Positions 1 through 8,139 of a stretch of DNA of 23,579 bases are shown piece after piece. The notes beneath the pieces were generated by a model. It had not been told where the DNA came from. It did not search any database and saw only the letters and a list, made by a program, of their open reading frames with translations. The number at the start of each line of letters is the position of its first letter. Position 1 is the first letter of the stretch. Origin of the DNA: Bacillota bacterium (GTDB taxonomy: Bacteria; Bacillota; Clostridia; Clostridiales; Caloramatoraceae); the NCBI GenBank assembly GCA_023389275.1, contig JAEWEN010000079.1:1-23579 (forward strand), in the 5' to 3' direction. The position numbers and the translations under genes were made by a program.

Positions 1-5
1 TACTA

Positions 6-111
6 TATCACGAAGAATTTATAATAAGTCATAAAAACAACCACATCTTATAATTCAATGTATTGAAAAGTCTAAGGCGTGGTTGTTTTTATGTCATATC
101 TATCACGAAGA
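6..111. repeat. 11-bp direct repeat flanking a hairpin
   Basis: The 11-mer TATCACGAAGA occurs at 6-16 and again at 101-111, bracketing the inverted repeat at 30-93. The copies are not symmetric about the hairpin, and nothing between them encodes a transposase. It may be a chance repeat, a relic of duplication, or a paired binding site upstream of the HD-GYP gene. Confidence 0.35.
30..93 (+). terminator. Long-stem hairpin, possible bidirectional terminator
   Basis: A perfect 15-bp inverted repeat joins 30-44 (starting CATAAAAACAACCAC) to 79-93. The right arm ends in a five-T run before ATG, and the left arm carries the matching A run, so termination on either strand is possible. The 34-nt loop is long for a simple terminator but contains its own 6-bp hairpin (TTCAAT/ATTGAA at 54-67). 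It most likely ends transcription from a gene left of the window. Confidence 0.45.
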
Positions 112-156
112 TAGCTAACATAGCCTAATATTTAACTAAATATTTTGGGGGTAAAA

Positions 157-1410
157 ATGAAAAAGGTAGACCTATATGAATTAATTAGTGCTTTATCTAT
201 TTCTATAGATATAGCAGAATCTACAATATCAAATGATAAAAACTTTAATGAAGATAATTTTTACAATGCTCCAAGTATAGCTCAGCATAGATTTTTCAAC
301 CACTCTAGTAGAACGTGTTACGTTGCACTAAAAGTTGCTAAAGAAATCTCTAATGATGCTTCTTTTCTTGAGGATGTGTATATATCTTCAATACTACATG
401 ACATAGGAGTTTGTTGTGAATTAAAAAAATGTCATGAAAACTTTAATTTTATTAGACAACATACAGAAAGAGGATATCACTTAATATCTAGACTTCCTTT
501 TAATGAAAAAGTGTGGGATGGTGTAAAATATCACCATGAAAACTTTAATGGGTCAGGTGCATATAATTTAAAAGGAGATGAAATCCCACTAATTGGACAA
601 ATTATTAGACTTGCAGATGTTTTTGAAATTTTATATGACTATAATAAACCTAATTTTACTCAAAGAGATAAAATAGTTAATTGGGTTAATCACAATAAAA
701 ATATTATATTCTCTGAAAAAATTGTTAATGCATTTTTAAAGGTTCAATCTAAAGATTATTTTTGGTGGGATTATGATATGATAGGATTTTCTCCTTATAT
801 ATTAGATTCTGTTGTTCCAAATAAAAAATGCCCTATTACAATAGATGAGTTAAAATCTATTGCACTTGTTTTTGCAGATATTATAGATAATAAAAGTAAT
901 TTTACTTTTACCCACTCTCAAAATCTTGCAAAACTTGTAGGCAGCATAGCAGATAGCTTAAATTATGATTATGAGAAGAAAACCCGTCTTGAAGTAGCAG
1001 CTCTTTTACATGATATAGGTAAACTTGCTATTCCAGAAGCAATACTTACTAAAAATTCTTCACTAAGTGATATAGAGTTTTCACTAATTAAATCACATGC
1101 TTATTATACAAGAATAATTTTAAGTAGAATAAAAGGACTTGAAGACATTATAGACATTGCATCAAATCACCACGAAAAACTTGATGGAAGTGGATATCCA
1201 CTAGGTCTTACAGGGGATGAATTATCATTTGATGCAAGAATACTTGGAATATGTGATATATACGATGCTTTAACTAGCAAAAGACCTTACAAAGAAGAAA
1301 TGTCTCAAGATGCAACATTTAATATTCTTTATAAAATGGCTGAAGAAAATAAAATATGTAAAAATGCTTTAGATGCATTTAAAAAATGTATTTTAAAAAC
1401 TTCTAACTAA
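157..1410 (+). CDS. Tandem HD / HD-GYP domain phosphohydrolase
   Basis: This 417-aa protein has two HD-type metal-dependent phosphohydrolase domains. The second is a classical HD-GYP domain with HDIGKLAIP (HD near residues 285-286), HHEKLDGSGYP near 338 and DIYDALTSKRPYK. The first also keeps HDIG (near 81-82) and HHENFNGSGAY, so its GYP signature reads GAY. HD-GYP enzymes hydrolyse cyclic dinucleotides, mostly c-di-GMP and in some lineages cGAMP; the substrate here cannot be read from sequence. No transmembrane or receiver domain is visible, so it is probably cytosolic. The start is ATG at 157, 5 nt after a GGGGG Shine-Dalgarno (147-151); the in-frame TTG at 145 lies in front of that site and is unlikely. 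A second HD-GYP gene follows 126 nt later on the same strand. The family call is firm; the role of the first domain is open. Confidence 0.9.
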   Translation: MKKVDLYELISALSISIDIAESTISNDKNFNEDNFYNAPSIAQHRFFNHSSRTCYVALKVAKEISNDASFLEDVYISSILHDIGVCCELKKCHENFNFIRQHTERGYHLISRLPFNEKVWDGVKYHHENFNGSGAYNLKGDEIPLIGQIIRLADVFEILYDYNKPNFTQRDKIVNWVNHNKNIIFSEKIVNAFLKVQSKDYFWWDYDMIGFSPYILDSVVPNKKCPITIDELKSIALVFADIIDNKSNFTFTHSQNLAKLVGSIADSLNYDYEKKTRLEVAALLHDIGKLAIPEAILTKNSSLSDIEFSLIKSHAYYTRIILSRIKGLEDIIDIASNHHEKLDGSGYPLGLTGDELSFDARILGICDIYDALTSKRPYKEEMSQDATFNILYKMAEENKICKNALDAFKKCILKTSN

Positions 1411-1536
1411 ATTCTAAAATTACCTATTTTTACTAATTTAAAAAGCGATAAGTATTATATAAACACTTAATTTTAATATGTTTTTTAATAACATTAAAAT
1501 TTTCACTATATAAAAACTAGTAAGAGAGGTATTTTA

Positions 1537-2604
1537 ATGATAAGTAAAAAAATTAAAGATTTAAATGAAAATGATGTTTTAGCTTTAGATATATCTACTA
1601 ACGACGGACTAATTGTTTTAGCTAAAGGTACCTTTTTAAGTAAAGAGTATATAGAAAGACTTGAAGACTTTGGTATTACTGAGGTTTATATATTAGAACC
1701 TAGCGCTGAAAATCCTAATTTATCTATTGATACTATAAATTTAAAAGAAGCTAGAAAAGTAACACTTAAAAATTACTCTTCTATTTTTTCTGATCTTTCA
1801 AATGGAAGTATTATATGTAGTAAAAAATTAGATAGTTCTGTAACAAATATAATTTTATCTGTTTTATCTGAGGTTAAAAAAAATACAATAAACATACTTT
1901 ATAATGAAAATCTGTATTTTTGCCACTATATACATTCTTTAAATACAGCTTCTTTATCTGTTTATTTAGGTATAAAGCTAGATTTATTAGAGGAACAGCT
2001 TCGTGAACTTGCTATAGCTGCTTTAATGCACGATATTGGCATGTCAAAACTACCTAGATACCTATTAGATAAAACAGAAAATTTTACTGATGAAGAAATA
2101 ACCCTTATAAAAAAACACACTATTTTAGGATATGAAGCTTTAGATTCTACTGGTGGAATAAGTGATATTTGTAAAAAAGCAGTTCTTCATCATCATGAAA
2201 AATATAATGGTACAGGCTATCCTTTTAAGCTTAAAGAAAAGTCTATTCCTCTATATTCTAGAATAATAACACTTGCAGATATGTTTTGCTCTTTAACAAG
2301 TAAAACAAAAAATAGTTTAGGATATAGCTACCTTGATGTATATGAATTTATTCTTGCAAACTCAGGAAACTATTTTGACCCTGATATTGTTGAGATTTTT
2401 CAAAAACACTTTGTTATGTATCCTAACTACACAAAGGTTACTTTAAATACTGGGGAAAAGGCAATTATAACTGCACAAAATATTGGCTTTCCAGATAGAC
2501 CTAAAATAAAAATAATGGAAAATAGTAGTGGCATAGAGATTATGCCTATTAATATAAATCTTATTAATAAACCTAACTTAAAAATTGAAAAAATAGTAAA
2601 ATAA
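1537..2604 (+). CDS. HD-GYP domain phosphohydrolase
   Basis: This 355-aa protein opens with a small N-terminal domain of the type often found before HD-GYP domains (about residues 1-55, with DGLIVLAKGTFLSKEYIERL). A single HD-GYP domain follows, with HDIG near residues 165-168, HHHEKYNGTGYP and TLADMFCSLTSK. The RPY element that usually follows the last motif is absent (the residues there are TKNSLGYS). The C-terminal 60 or so residues look beta-rich (VTLNTGEKAIITAQNIGFP). Expected activity is cyclic-dinucleotide phosphodiesterase. The start has an AGAGAGG site about 7 nt upstream. The 126-nt gap after the first HD-GYP gene holds only AT-rich DNA with a weak hairpin around 1471-1501, so co-transcription is plausible but unproven. 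The gene ends in a bidirectional terminator shared with the convergent ribU. Confidence 0.88.
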   Translation: MISKKIKDLNENDVLALDISTNDGLIVLAKGTFLSKEYIERLEDFGITEVYILEPSAENPNLSIDTINLKEARKVTLKNYSSIFSDLSNGSIICSKKLDSSVTNIILSVLSEVKKNTINILYNENLYFCHYIHSLNTASLSVYLGIKLDLLEEQLRELAIAALMHDIGMSKLPRYLLDKTENFTDEEITLIKKHTILGYEALDSTGGISDICKKAVLHHHEKYNGTGYPFKLKEKSIPLYSRIITLADMFCSLTSKTKNSLGYSYLDVYEFILANSGNYFDPDIVEIFQKHFVMYPNYTKVTLNTGEKAIITAQNIGFPDRPKIKIMENSSGIEIMPININLINKPNLKIEKIVK

Positions 2605-2632
2605 AAAGGCTTGCCTTAAGACAAGCCTTTTT
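2603..2632. terminator. Bidirectional intrinsic terminator (HD-GYP / ribU)
   Basis: An 11-bp stem, AAAAAGGCTTG (2603-2613) with CAAGCCTTTTT (2622-2632), encloses an 8-nt loop. It has an A tract on the left and a T tract on the right, so it can end transcription in both directions. It fills the 29-bp gap between two convergent genes. Confidence 0.9.
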
Positions 2633-2633
2633 A

Positions 2634-3260
2634 TTAACATTTAGGTTTTATTATTGGTTCTACTTTTTTATATATGAAAAATACAACTAAAGATACTACA
2701 AACCCTTTTAAAATATTAAAAGGTAGTATACTGTAAATAATTAGTGTTTTTAAATCTACAACTAAACTTGTTACCTTAGAAGCCATAGCAATTGTAGCCT
2801 CTATTGGTATATTTAAAGCTGATTCATAAAGTGGTATTAGTACAAAGTAGTTAAATATACAAGCTACTATACTCATAACAATTGTACCTGATAAAAGTGA
2901 TATTGCTGCTGTTTTTTTAGTTTTGTTTCTTTTATAAATACTTGCTGAAACATAAACAAAAGCAGCTCCTACAATAAAGTTTGCCATTTCCCCTATTCCT
3001 ACAGTACTACTAACAAATAAATGCAGAATATTTTTTATAAGTTCAATAGATACACCAACTAAAGGTCCCATTGCAAAGCCACCTATAAGTGCAGGTATAT
3101 CACTTAAGTCAATTTTTAAAAATGCAGGAAAAATAGGTAGTGGAAAATCAATCATCATTACTATAAATGATATTGCGGATAAAATAGATACTTTTACTAT
3201 TTTGTCTGTTGTAAGCTTTTTAGCTGAACAGCTTTTAGGTTTTTGATTTTCTAAATTCAT
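2634..3260 (-). CDS. ribU: Riboflavin ECF transporter substrate-binding protein RibU
   Basis: This 208-aa, highly hydrophobic protein has about five to six membrane segments after a short polar N-terminus. The stretch FPAFLKIDLSDIPALIGGFAMGP is typical of the RibU family of S components, which bind riboflavin or FMN and pair with the shared EcfT/EcfAA' energising module in the membrane. That module is not in the window. An FMN riboswitch directly upstream strongly supports the assignment. The start ATG follows a GGGAGG site about 7 nt away. No riboflavin biosynthesis gene is adjacent, so this is a stand-alone uptake unit. The protein ends in a lysine-rich tail (FIYKKVEPIIKPKC), as expected for a cytoplasmic end. 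Confidence 0.93.
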   Translation of the reverse strand: MNLENQKPKSCSAKKLTTDKIVKVSILSAISFIVMMIDFPLPIFPAFLKIDLSDIPALIGGFAMGPLVGVSIELIKNILHLFVSSTVGIGEMANFIVGAAFVYVSASIYKRNKTKKTAAISLLSGTIVMSIVACIFNYFVLIPLYESALNIPIEATIAMASKVTSLVVDLKTLIIYSILPFNILKGFVVSLVVFFIYKKVEPIIKPKC

Positions 3261-3299
3261 TTTAATCCTCCCTTATATTGCAGGGCCAAAGTAAGCAAC

Positions 3300-3329
3300 A
3301 AAAAAAGCTCCTGATACCTTCAGGAGCTT
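3300..3329 (-). terminator. FMN riboswitch terminator
   Basis: On the - strand AGCTCCTG (about 3321-3328) pairs with CAGGAGCT across a short loop, followed by a T run (3306-3301), between the aptamer and the ribU start. Its segment CCTGAAG (3324-3318) is complementary to the 5' strand of aptamer stem P1 (CTTCAGG, 3452-3446), which gives a plausible antiterminator when FMN is absent. Confidence 0.9.
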
Positions 3330-3346
3330 ATAATTCTAAGCTTACT

Positions 3347-3455
3347 ATCTTCTTTCATCCAGACTTTACTGTCGGCTTCGGAATCTAACCGAATCTGCCA
3401 AAATTGGCTCGCGGGCTTTACCGCCGGTAGGGAATCTCACCCTGCCCTGAAGATT
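3347..3455 (-). promoter_or_regulatory. FMN riboswitch aptamer (RFN element)
   Basis: The - strand carries the conserved RFN core: CAGGGTGAGATTCCCTACC, then GGCGGTAAAGCCCGCGAGCC, then GATTCGGT, TTCCGAAGCCGACAGTAAAGTCTGGATG. The closing stem P1 pairs ATCTTC (3454-3449) with GAAGAT (3347-3352). FMN binding stabilises P1 and lets the downstream terminator form, so ribU is off when flavin is plentiful. The element lies between its own promoter and ribU. Confidence 0.97.
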
Positions 3456-3464
3456 TACACTTTC

Positions 3465-3493
3465 ATTATATAGTATAAGCATTAAATAATCAA
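3465..3493 (-). promoter_or_regulatory. Sigma-A-type promoter of the ribU leader
   Basis: TTGATT (3493-3488), a 17-bp spacer and TATAAT (3470-3465) lie just upstream of the aptamer. The -35 box overlaps the stop codon of the upstream amidohydrolase gene, so ribU can be expressed independently of that operon, with readthrough also subject to the riboswitch. Confidence 0.8.
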
Positions 3494-4650
3494 GAAAAAT
3501 AAACCAATTTTCCCTGTACTATTGTATATTTTACATTACTTCTAATATCAAGCGGATCACCGTCAAATATAGCTATATCTCCGTCTTTACCTATTTCAAT
3601 AGATCCTACTCTTTTATCTATACCAAGTATTTTAGCTGGATTTATTGTTATCATTTTTAATGCATCTTCATTACTTACTCCTTCTTTTACACAAAGAGCA
3701 GCACATACATTAATACGGTTAATAGGAACCTCTGGATGATCTGTTATTATAGCTACTAAAAGACCTTTATCATTTAAACATTTAGCTGTTTCAAATGATA
3801 AATTAGCAACTTCTACTTTTGATCTATCTGAAAGAGCAGGTCCTGCTATAATATTAAATCCTTCTTCTAAAAGCTCATCTGCTATTAAATGTCCCTCTGT
3901 ACAATGATCTAGTGTAGCTTTTAGGTTAAACTCTTTTATTATTCTAATTGCAGTAAATATATCATCTGCTCTATGAGCATGTACCTTTAATGGTATTTCT
4001 CTTTTTAAAAGAGGTATTAAACTTTCATATTTTATATTGTATTCTACATGCTCACCTTTTTTAGCATTTTCTTTTCTATAAAGATAATCCTTAGCCCCGT
4101 AAAGAGTTTCACGAAGCATTGAAGCTATTGCCATTCTAGTTTTTGGAGCTTGCCCTTTTCCTCCAAAATTTGATTTAGGGTTTTCACCAAAAGCTGCTTT
4201 TATAGCACAGCTTTCTTTTAAAATCATTTTATCTATTCTTTTACCATAGGTTTTTATTATAGTAAAGCTGCCTGCTAGTATGTTACTACTTCCAGGCCCT
4301 GTACATACTGTAGTAACCCCTCCTGATAGAGCTTCCTTAAAATATCTATCCATAGGATTTATACCATCTATTGCTCTTAAATGAGGAGTTATAGGGTCTG
4401 TTGACTCATTAGCATCATTTCCAACATCACCAACAGAGTCTTCAAACATACCTAAATGACAATGAGCATCTATAAGCCCTGGCGTTACTACAAGTCCCCT
4501 GGCGTCTATTACATTACAGTCTTTTTCATTTATGTCTAATCCTATATCTGCTATTTTGCCGTTTTTTATAAGAATATCGCCTTTTTCAATTACTTCTCCT
4601 GATACTGTAATTATTTTTCCATTTTTTATAAGAAGCTTACTACTTTCCAA
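3490..4650 (-). CDS. Metal-dependent amidohydrolase, paralogue 1
   Basis: This 386-aa protein of the amidohydrolase superfamily resembles the imidazolonepropionase-like / dihydroorotase-like group. It has an N-terminal beta-sandwich strand region (LLIKNGKIITVSG), then DAHCHLG with the metal ligands His63 and His65, a central segment HAHRADD, DHCTEGH, and ITDHPEVP carrying the expected catalytic Asp. A C-terminal beta segment (VGSIEIGKDGDIAIFDGDPL) closes the composite domain. The substrate is not evident. The start is TTG, 8 nt after an AGGGAG site; no nearby ATG fits. It lies 16 nt after a clear paralogue and belongs to the apparent tex operon. The family call is secure; a specific enzyme name would be a guess. 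Confidence 0.88.
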   Translation of the reverse strand: MESSKLLIKNGKIITVSGEVIEKGDILIKNGKIADIGLDINEKDCNVIDARGLVVTPGLIDAHCHLGMFEDSVGDVGNDANESTDPITPHLRAIDGINPMDRYFKEALSGGVTTVCTGPGSSNILAGSFTIIKTYGKRIDKMILKESCAIKAAFGENPKSNFGGKGQAPKTRMAIASMLRETLYGAKDYLYRKENAKKGEHVEYNIKYESLIPLLKREIPLKVHAHRADDIFTAIRIIKEFNLKATLDHCTEGHLIADELLEEGFNIIAGPALSDRSKVEVANLSFETAKCLNDKGLLVAIITDHPEVPINRINVCAALCVKEGVSNEDALKMITINPAKILGIDKRVGSIEIGKDGDIAIFDGDPLDIRSNVKYTIVQGKLVYFS

Positions 4651-4666
4651 TTTAATTACTCCCTTT

Positions 4667-5818
4667 TTATTTTAGTTTATAAACTAGTTTTCCCTTACCT
4701 ACTACATACCTTACTTTACTCATAACTTCTAAAGGTTTCCCTTCTATAATTACTATATCAGCATCTTTTCCTACCTCTATTGAGCCTACTTTTCTGTCAA
4801 TTCCAAGAATTTTTGCAGGATTTATTGTAATAGCTTTTAAAGCTTCCATATAATCCATTCCTTCTTTAACACAAAGTGCTGCAGATATTGTAAGATATTC
4901 TATTGGAACAACAGGATGATCTGTTGTTATAGCAGTTAGTATTCCTTTTTTCGAAAACTCTCTTCCTATAGAATAATCTTTATTTCTTGTTTCTACTTTT
5001 TTAGAAAAGCTCATTAAAGGTCCTATTATACAAGGTATATTTTGCTCTTTTATTTCATCTATAAGCTTTAATCCTTCTGTTACATGTAAAATCTGAACAT
5101 TTATTTTATATTCATTAGCTACTTTAATTGCAAGTGCTATGTCATCTGCTCTATGAGCATGAATAGATAGTGGCATTTTCCCATCTATAACAGGAATCAT
5201 TTCTTCATATGTTTTATTTTCTTCAAAAAACTCTTTTTTACTCTCCTTAAGAGACTTTTTATTTTTATAAGCTATAGTACTATTTAAAGTATCTTTAAGC
5301 ATTGAAGCTATTCCCATTTTAGTAAAAGGAGCTTTACCTTTAGATGAATATATTCTTTTAGGATTATCTCCAAGTGCAGCTTTCATAGATGATTTTTCTT
5401 TAACTATTTTGTCTAAGCACTTTCCATATGTTTTAAGAATACTAAATGTTCCACCTATAACATTTGCACTTCCAGGTCCTGTAGCTATAGTTGTTATACC
5501 ATTTTTAAGTGCATTTTCAAAACTTTCATCAAAGTAGTTTACACCATCTAAAGCATTTAAATATGGTGTTATAGGTGATGATAATTCATTTAGGTTTCCT
5601 GGATTTTCATTGTTAGGCTCTTCTATGCCTATATGACTATGTGCCTCTATAAACCCAGGTAAAACAGTTAAGCCTTTAGCATCTATTGTGTCACAGTTTA
5701 TATTAATCTCTTCTCTAATATCCATTATTTTACCATCTTCAATTAATATATCTGCTTTTTCATAATCTCTGCCATCCATTGTAATTACTTTTCCTGATTT
5801 AATAAGAAGAGCTGCCAA
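4667..5818 (-). CDS. Metal-dependent amidohydrolase, paralogue 2
   Basis: This 383-aa protein aligns along its length with the next gene, with roughly half of residues identical by eye. It keeps the same landmarks: EAHSHIG, GPGSANVIGG, HAHRADD and TTDHPVVP. One difference is that DHCTEGH of the neighbour is LHVTEGL here, so the first histidine stays but the second is lost, hinting at a different substrate pocket. The start is TTG with GGAGG 7 nt upstream, the same rare start as its paralogue. It begins 18 nt after tex and is followed by the second copy after 16 nt, as expected for co-transcription and for origin by tandem duplication. Residues 180-205 form a lysine-rich insert-like stretch. 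The substrate is unknown. Confidence 0.88.
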   Translation of the reverse strand: MAALLIKSGKVITMDGRDYEKADILIEDGKIMDIREEININCDTIDAKGLTVLPGFIEAHSHIGIEEPNNENPGNLNELSSPITPYLNALDGVNYFDESFENALKNGITTIATGPGSANVIGGTFSILKTYGKCLDKIVKEKSSMKAALGDNPKRIYSSKGKAPFTKMGIASMLKDTLNSTIAYKNKKSLKESKKEFFEENKTYEEMIPVIDGKMPLSIHAHRADDIALAIKVANEYKINVQILHVTEGLKLIDEIKEQNIPCIIGPLMSFSKKVETRNKDYSIGREFSKKGILTAITTDHPVVPIEYLTISAALCVKEGMDYMEALKAITINPAKILGIDRKVGSIEVGKDADIVIIEGKPLEVMSKVRYVVGKGKLVYKLK

Positions 5819-5836
5819 TGTTTTTCCTCCTTTAAA

Positions 5837-7990
5837 CTATAAATTTTTCATTGAAAGTGCTATTCTTTTTCTCTCAAGGTCAACATCTATTACTTTAACA
5901 TCTATAACATCTGAAACCTTTAAAACATCTAGTGGATGATTTACTCTTTTATTTGACATTTCACTTATATGAACAAGTCCATCTTGGTGTACTCCAATAT
6001 CTACAAATGCTCCAAAATCAGCAACATTTCTAACAGTACCTTTTACAATCATACCTACTTTTAAATCCTCAATTTCTAAAACATTTGACATAAAAACAGG
6101 TCCTTCTAAAGACTCTCTAACATCTCTACCTGGCTTTTGTATTTCCTTTAAAATATCAAGTAAAGTCATTTCTCCAACACCTGAGTCACTTGAAAGTTTT
6201 TCTATTCCATATGATTTTGCTCTTTCTTCTATATCACTAAAGTTTAAAGTATTTTTCTTATCATATCCTAAAATGTCTATTATTTTTCTTGCACCATCAT
6301 ATGATTCTGGGTGTACAGATGTGTTATCTAAAAACTCACTACTTTCACTTATTCTTAAAAATCCTGCACATTGTTTAAATGCTTTTTCTCCAAGTCTTTT
6401 AACCTCTAAAAGCTCTTTTCTAGATTTAAACTTTCCTTTTTCTTCTCTATATTCAACAATGTTTTTAGCAGTTGAGTTTGTTATACCTGCTATATGGCTT
6501 AAAAGCTCTGAAGACGCTGTATTTAGGTCAACTCCAACTGTATTTACACAGTTTTCAACAACTCCTCCTAATGCTTCATCTAGCCTTTTTTGAGCAACAT
6601 CATGTTGATACTGACCAACTCCAATTGATTTTGGATCTATTTTTACAAGTTCAGCTAAAGGATCTTGAAGTCTTCTTCCAATAGATACTGCACCTCTTAA
6701 AGATACATCCATATTAGGAAATTCTTTAGCAGCAAGCTCTGATGCAGAGTATACAGATGCTCCAGCTTCTGATACTACAACATAGTAAAGCTTTATACCT
6801 TCTTCTTTTTCTATTTCCTTAATTATTTCACTTAAAATCATTTCAGACTCCCTTGATGCTGTTCCATTTCCAAGGGAAATTATTTCAACACCATTTTCTA
6901 AAATCATTTTCTTTAAGTTTTTCTTGCTTTCAGCTTTTTTCTTTTCTGAAGAACCATCAGTTACATATGCAACAGATGTATCTATAACCTTACCTGTTTC
7001 ATCAACAACAGCTATTTTACATCCTGTTCTAAAACCTGGGTCAAATCCCATAACAACTTTACCTTTAACAGGAGATTGCATTAAAAGAGACTTTAGATTT
7101 TCAGAAAAAACCTTAATAGCTCCTTCTTCTGCTACTTCTTTAAGCTCATTTCTTATTTCTCTTTCAATTGATGGAGAAATAAGTCTTGTATATGCATCTT
7201 TTATTGTTTCTTTAAGAATAAGTGTTTCTTCACCATCTCTTTTTATTATTTCCTTTTCAAGCATTAAAAGTATTTTATCCTCTGGTGCTATAATTTTAAC
7301 TGATAAAACGCCTTCTTTTTCTCCTCTATTTATAGCAAGTATTCTATGACCTGGTATTTTTCTAACTTCCTCACTATATTCATAATACATTTTATATGTA
7401 GGATTTTCGTTTAAGGCTTTAGTTTCAATAAGTCCATTTATAAATGTTAAGTTTCTAATTCTTTTTCTAAAGTCTGCATTATCTGATATTTTCTCTGCTA
7501 TAATATCACATGCATATTTTATAGCATCTTCCTTTGAATTAACTTCCTTTTCCTCACTTATAAACTCTTTAGCTTTTTCGTTTAGTGAAAAAGTAAATTC
7601 CTGATCTAAAATTATATTTGAAAGCTCTTCTAATCCTTTTTCCTTAGCAATTGTTGCTCTAGTTCTTTTTTTAGGTCTAAATGGTCTATATATATCATCA
7701 ACTTCTGTAATTGTTTTAGCACTTTCAAGGGATTTAACAATATCCTCTGTTAGGTTTCCACCTTCTTCTATAAGTCTTAAAACCTCTTCTTTTCTTTCCT
7801 TAAGACTTCTAAGGTAATTTAGTCTATCATTTAAGTTTCTAAGTGTTGTATCATCAAGTCCACCAGTAACTTCTTTTCTATATCTTGCAATAAAAGGAAT
7901 AGTATTTCCCTCATCAATTAAGCCTACTGTACTTTCTATTTGTTTTAAGGAAATATTTAATTCCTGTGATAAAATCTCTATTATATTCAT
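5837..7990 (-). CDS. tex: Tex-family RNA-binding transcription accessory protein
   Basis: This 717-aa protein has the length and order of Tex/YdcI: an N-terminal helical Tex domain (LNISLKQIESTVGLIDEGNTIPFIARYRKEVTGGLDDTTLR), a YqgF/RNase H-like domain around residues 315-430 (VMGFDPGFRTGCKIAVVD), helix-hairpin-helix segments around 485-555 (VGVDLNTASSELLSHIAGI) and a C-terminal S1 domain around 640-715 (GMIVKGTVRNVADFGAFVDIG). Tex proteins bind nucleic acids and associate with RNA polymerase and RNA turnover; they are cytosolic. An AGGAGG site lies close to the ATG. Two amidohydrolase genes follow at 18 and 16 nt, implying an operon, though no functional link is known to me. The + strand ORFs inside it are shadows. 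Confidence 0.96.
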   Translation of the reverse strand: MNIIEILSQELNISLKQIESTVGLIDEGNTIPFIARYRKEVTGGLDDTTLRNLNDRLNYLRSLKERKEEVLRLIEEGGNLTEDIVKSLESAKTITEVDDIYRPFRPKKRTRATIAKEKGLEELSNIILDQEFTFSLNEKAKEFISEEKEVNSKEDAIKYACDIIAEKISDNADFRKRIRNLTFINGLIETKALNENPTYKMYYEYSEEVRKIPGHRILAINRGEKEGVLSVKIIAPEDKILLMLEKEIIKRDGEETLILKETIKDAYTRLISPSIEREIRNELKEVAEEGAIKVFSENLKSLLMQSPVKGKVVMGFDPGFRTGCKIAVVDETGKVIDTSVAYVTDGSSEKKKAESKKNLKKMILENGVEIISLGNGTASRESEMILSEIIKEIEKEEGIKLYYVVVSEAGASVYSASELAAKEFPNMDVSLRGAVSIGRRLQDPLAELVKIDPKSIGVGQYQHDVAQKRLDEALGGVVENCVNTVGVDLNTASSELLSHIAGITNSTAKNIVEYREEKGKFKSRKELLEVKRLGEKAFKQCAGFLRISESSEFLDNTSVHPESYDGARKIIDILGYDKKNTLNFSDIEERAKSYGIEKLSSDSGVGEMTLLDILKEIQKPGRDVRESLEGPVFMSNVLEIEDLKVGMIVKGTVRNVADFGAFVDIGVHQDGLVHISEMSNKRVNHPLDVLKVSDVIDVKVIDVDLERKRIALSMKNL

Positions 7991-8059
7991 AGGACCTCCT
8001 AATAAATTTTAAAATTACTTATGTTATGTATAGTATTTATTATAGAATATAAAAAACAT

Positions 8060-8086
8060 AACTTCTATCTATATTAGATAAAAGTT
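8060..8086 (-). other. Hairpin in the tex leader, possible attenuator
   Basis: On the - strand AACTT-T-TATCTA pairs with TAGATA-G-AAGTT across a 3-nt loop (11 pairs, one mismatch). It is followed a few bases later by a six-T run (about 8056-8051) before the tex start. The composition is AU-rich, so stability is modest. It may be a weak terminator or attenuator, or a backup for the corA terminator. Confidence 0.35.
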
Positions 8087-8109
8087 ACCATTCCCCCTTT
8101 AAAGGTTAT

Positions 8110-8139
8110 AAAAAAAGCTAAAGGTAATTACCTTTAGCT
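8110..8139 (-). terminator. corA intrinsic terminator
   Basis: A perfect 24-bp palindrome, AGCTAAAGGTAA/TTACCTTTAGCT (8116-8139), is followed on the - strand by a run of six T. It overlaps the corA stop codon. Confidence 0.9.

Noticed and set aside
145..156. TTG start for the first HD-GYP protein
   Set aside because: It lies before the GGGGG ribosome binding site; ATG at 157 is correctly spaced.
6273..7349. Open frames on the + strand inside tex
   Set aside because: They are opposite-strand shadows of a strongly conserved gene, with no ribosome binding sites or recognisable protein features.
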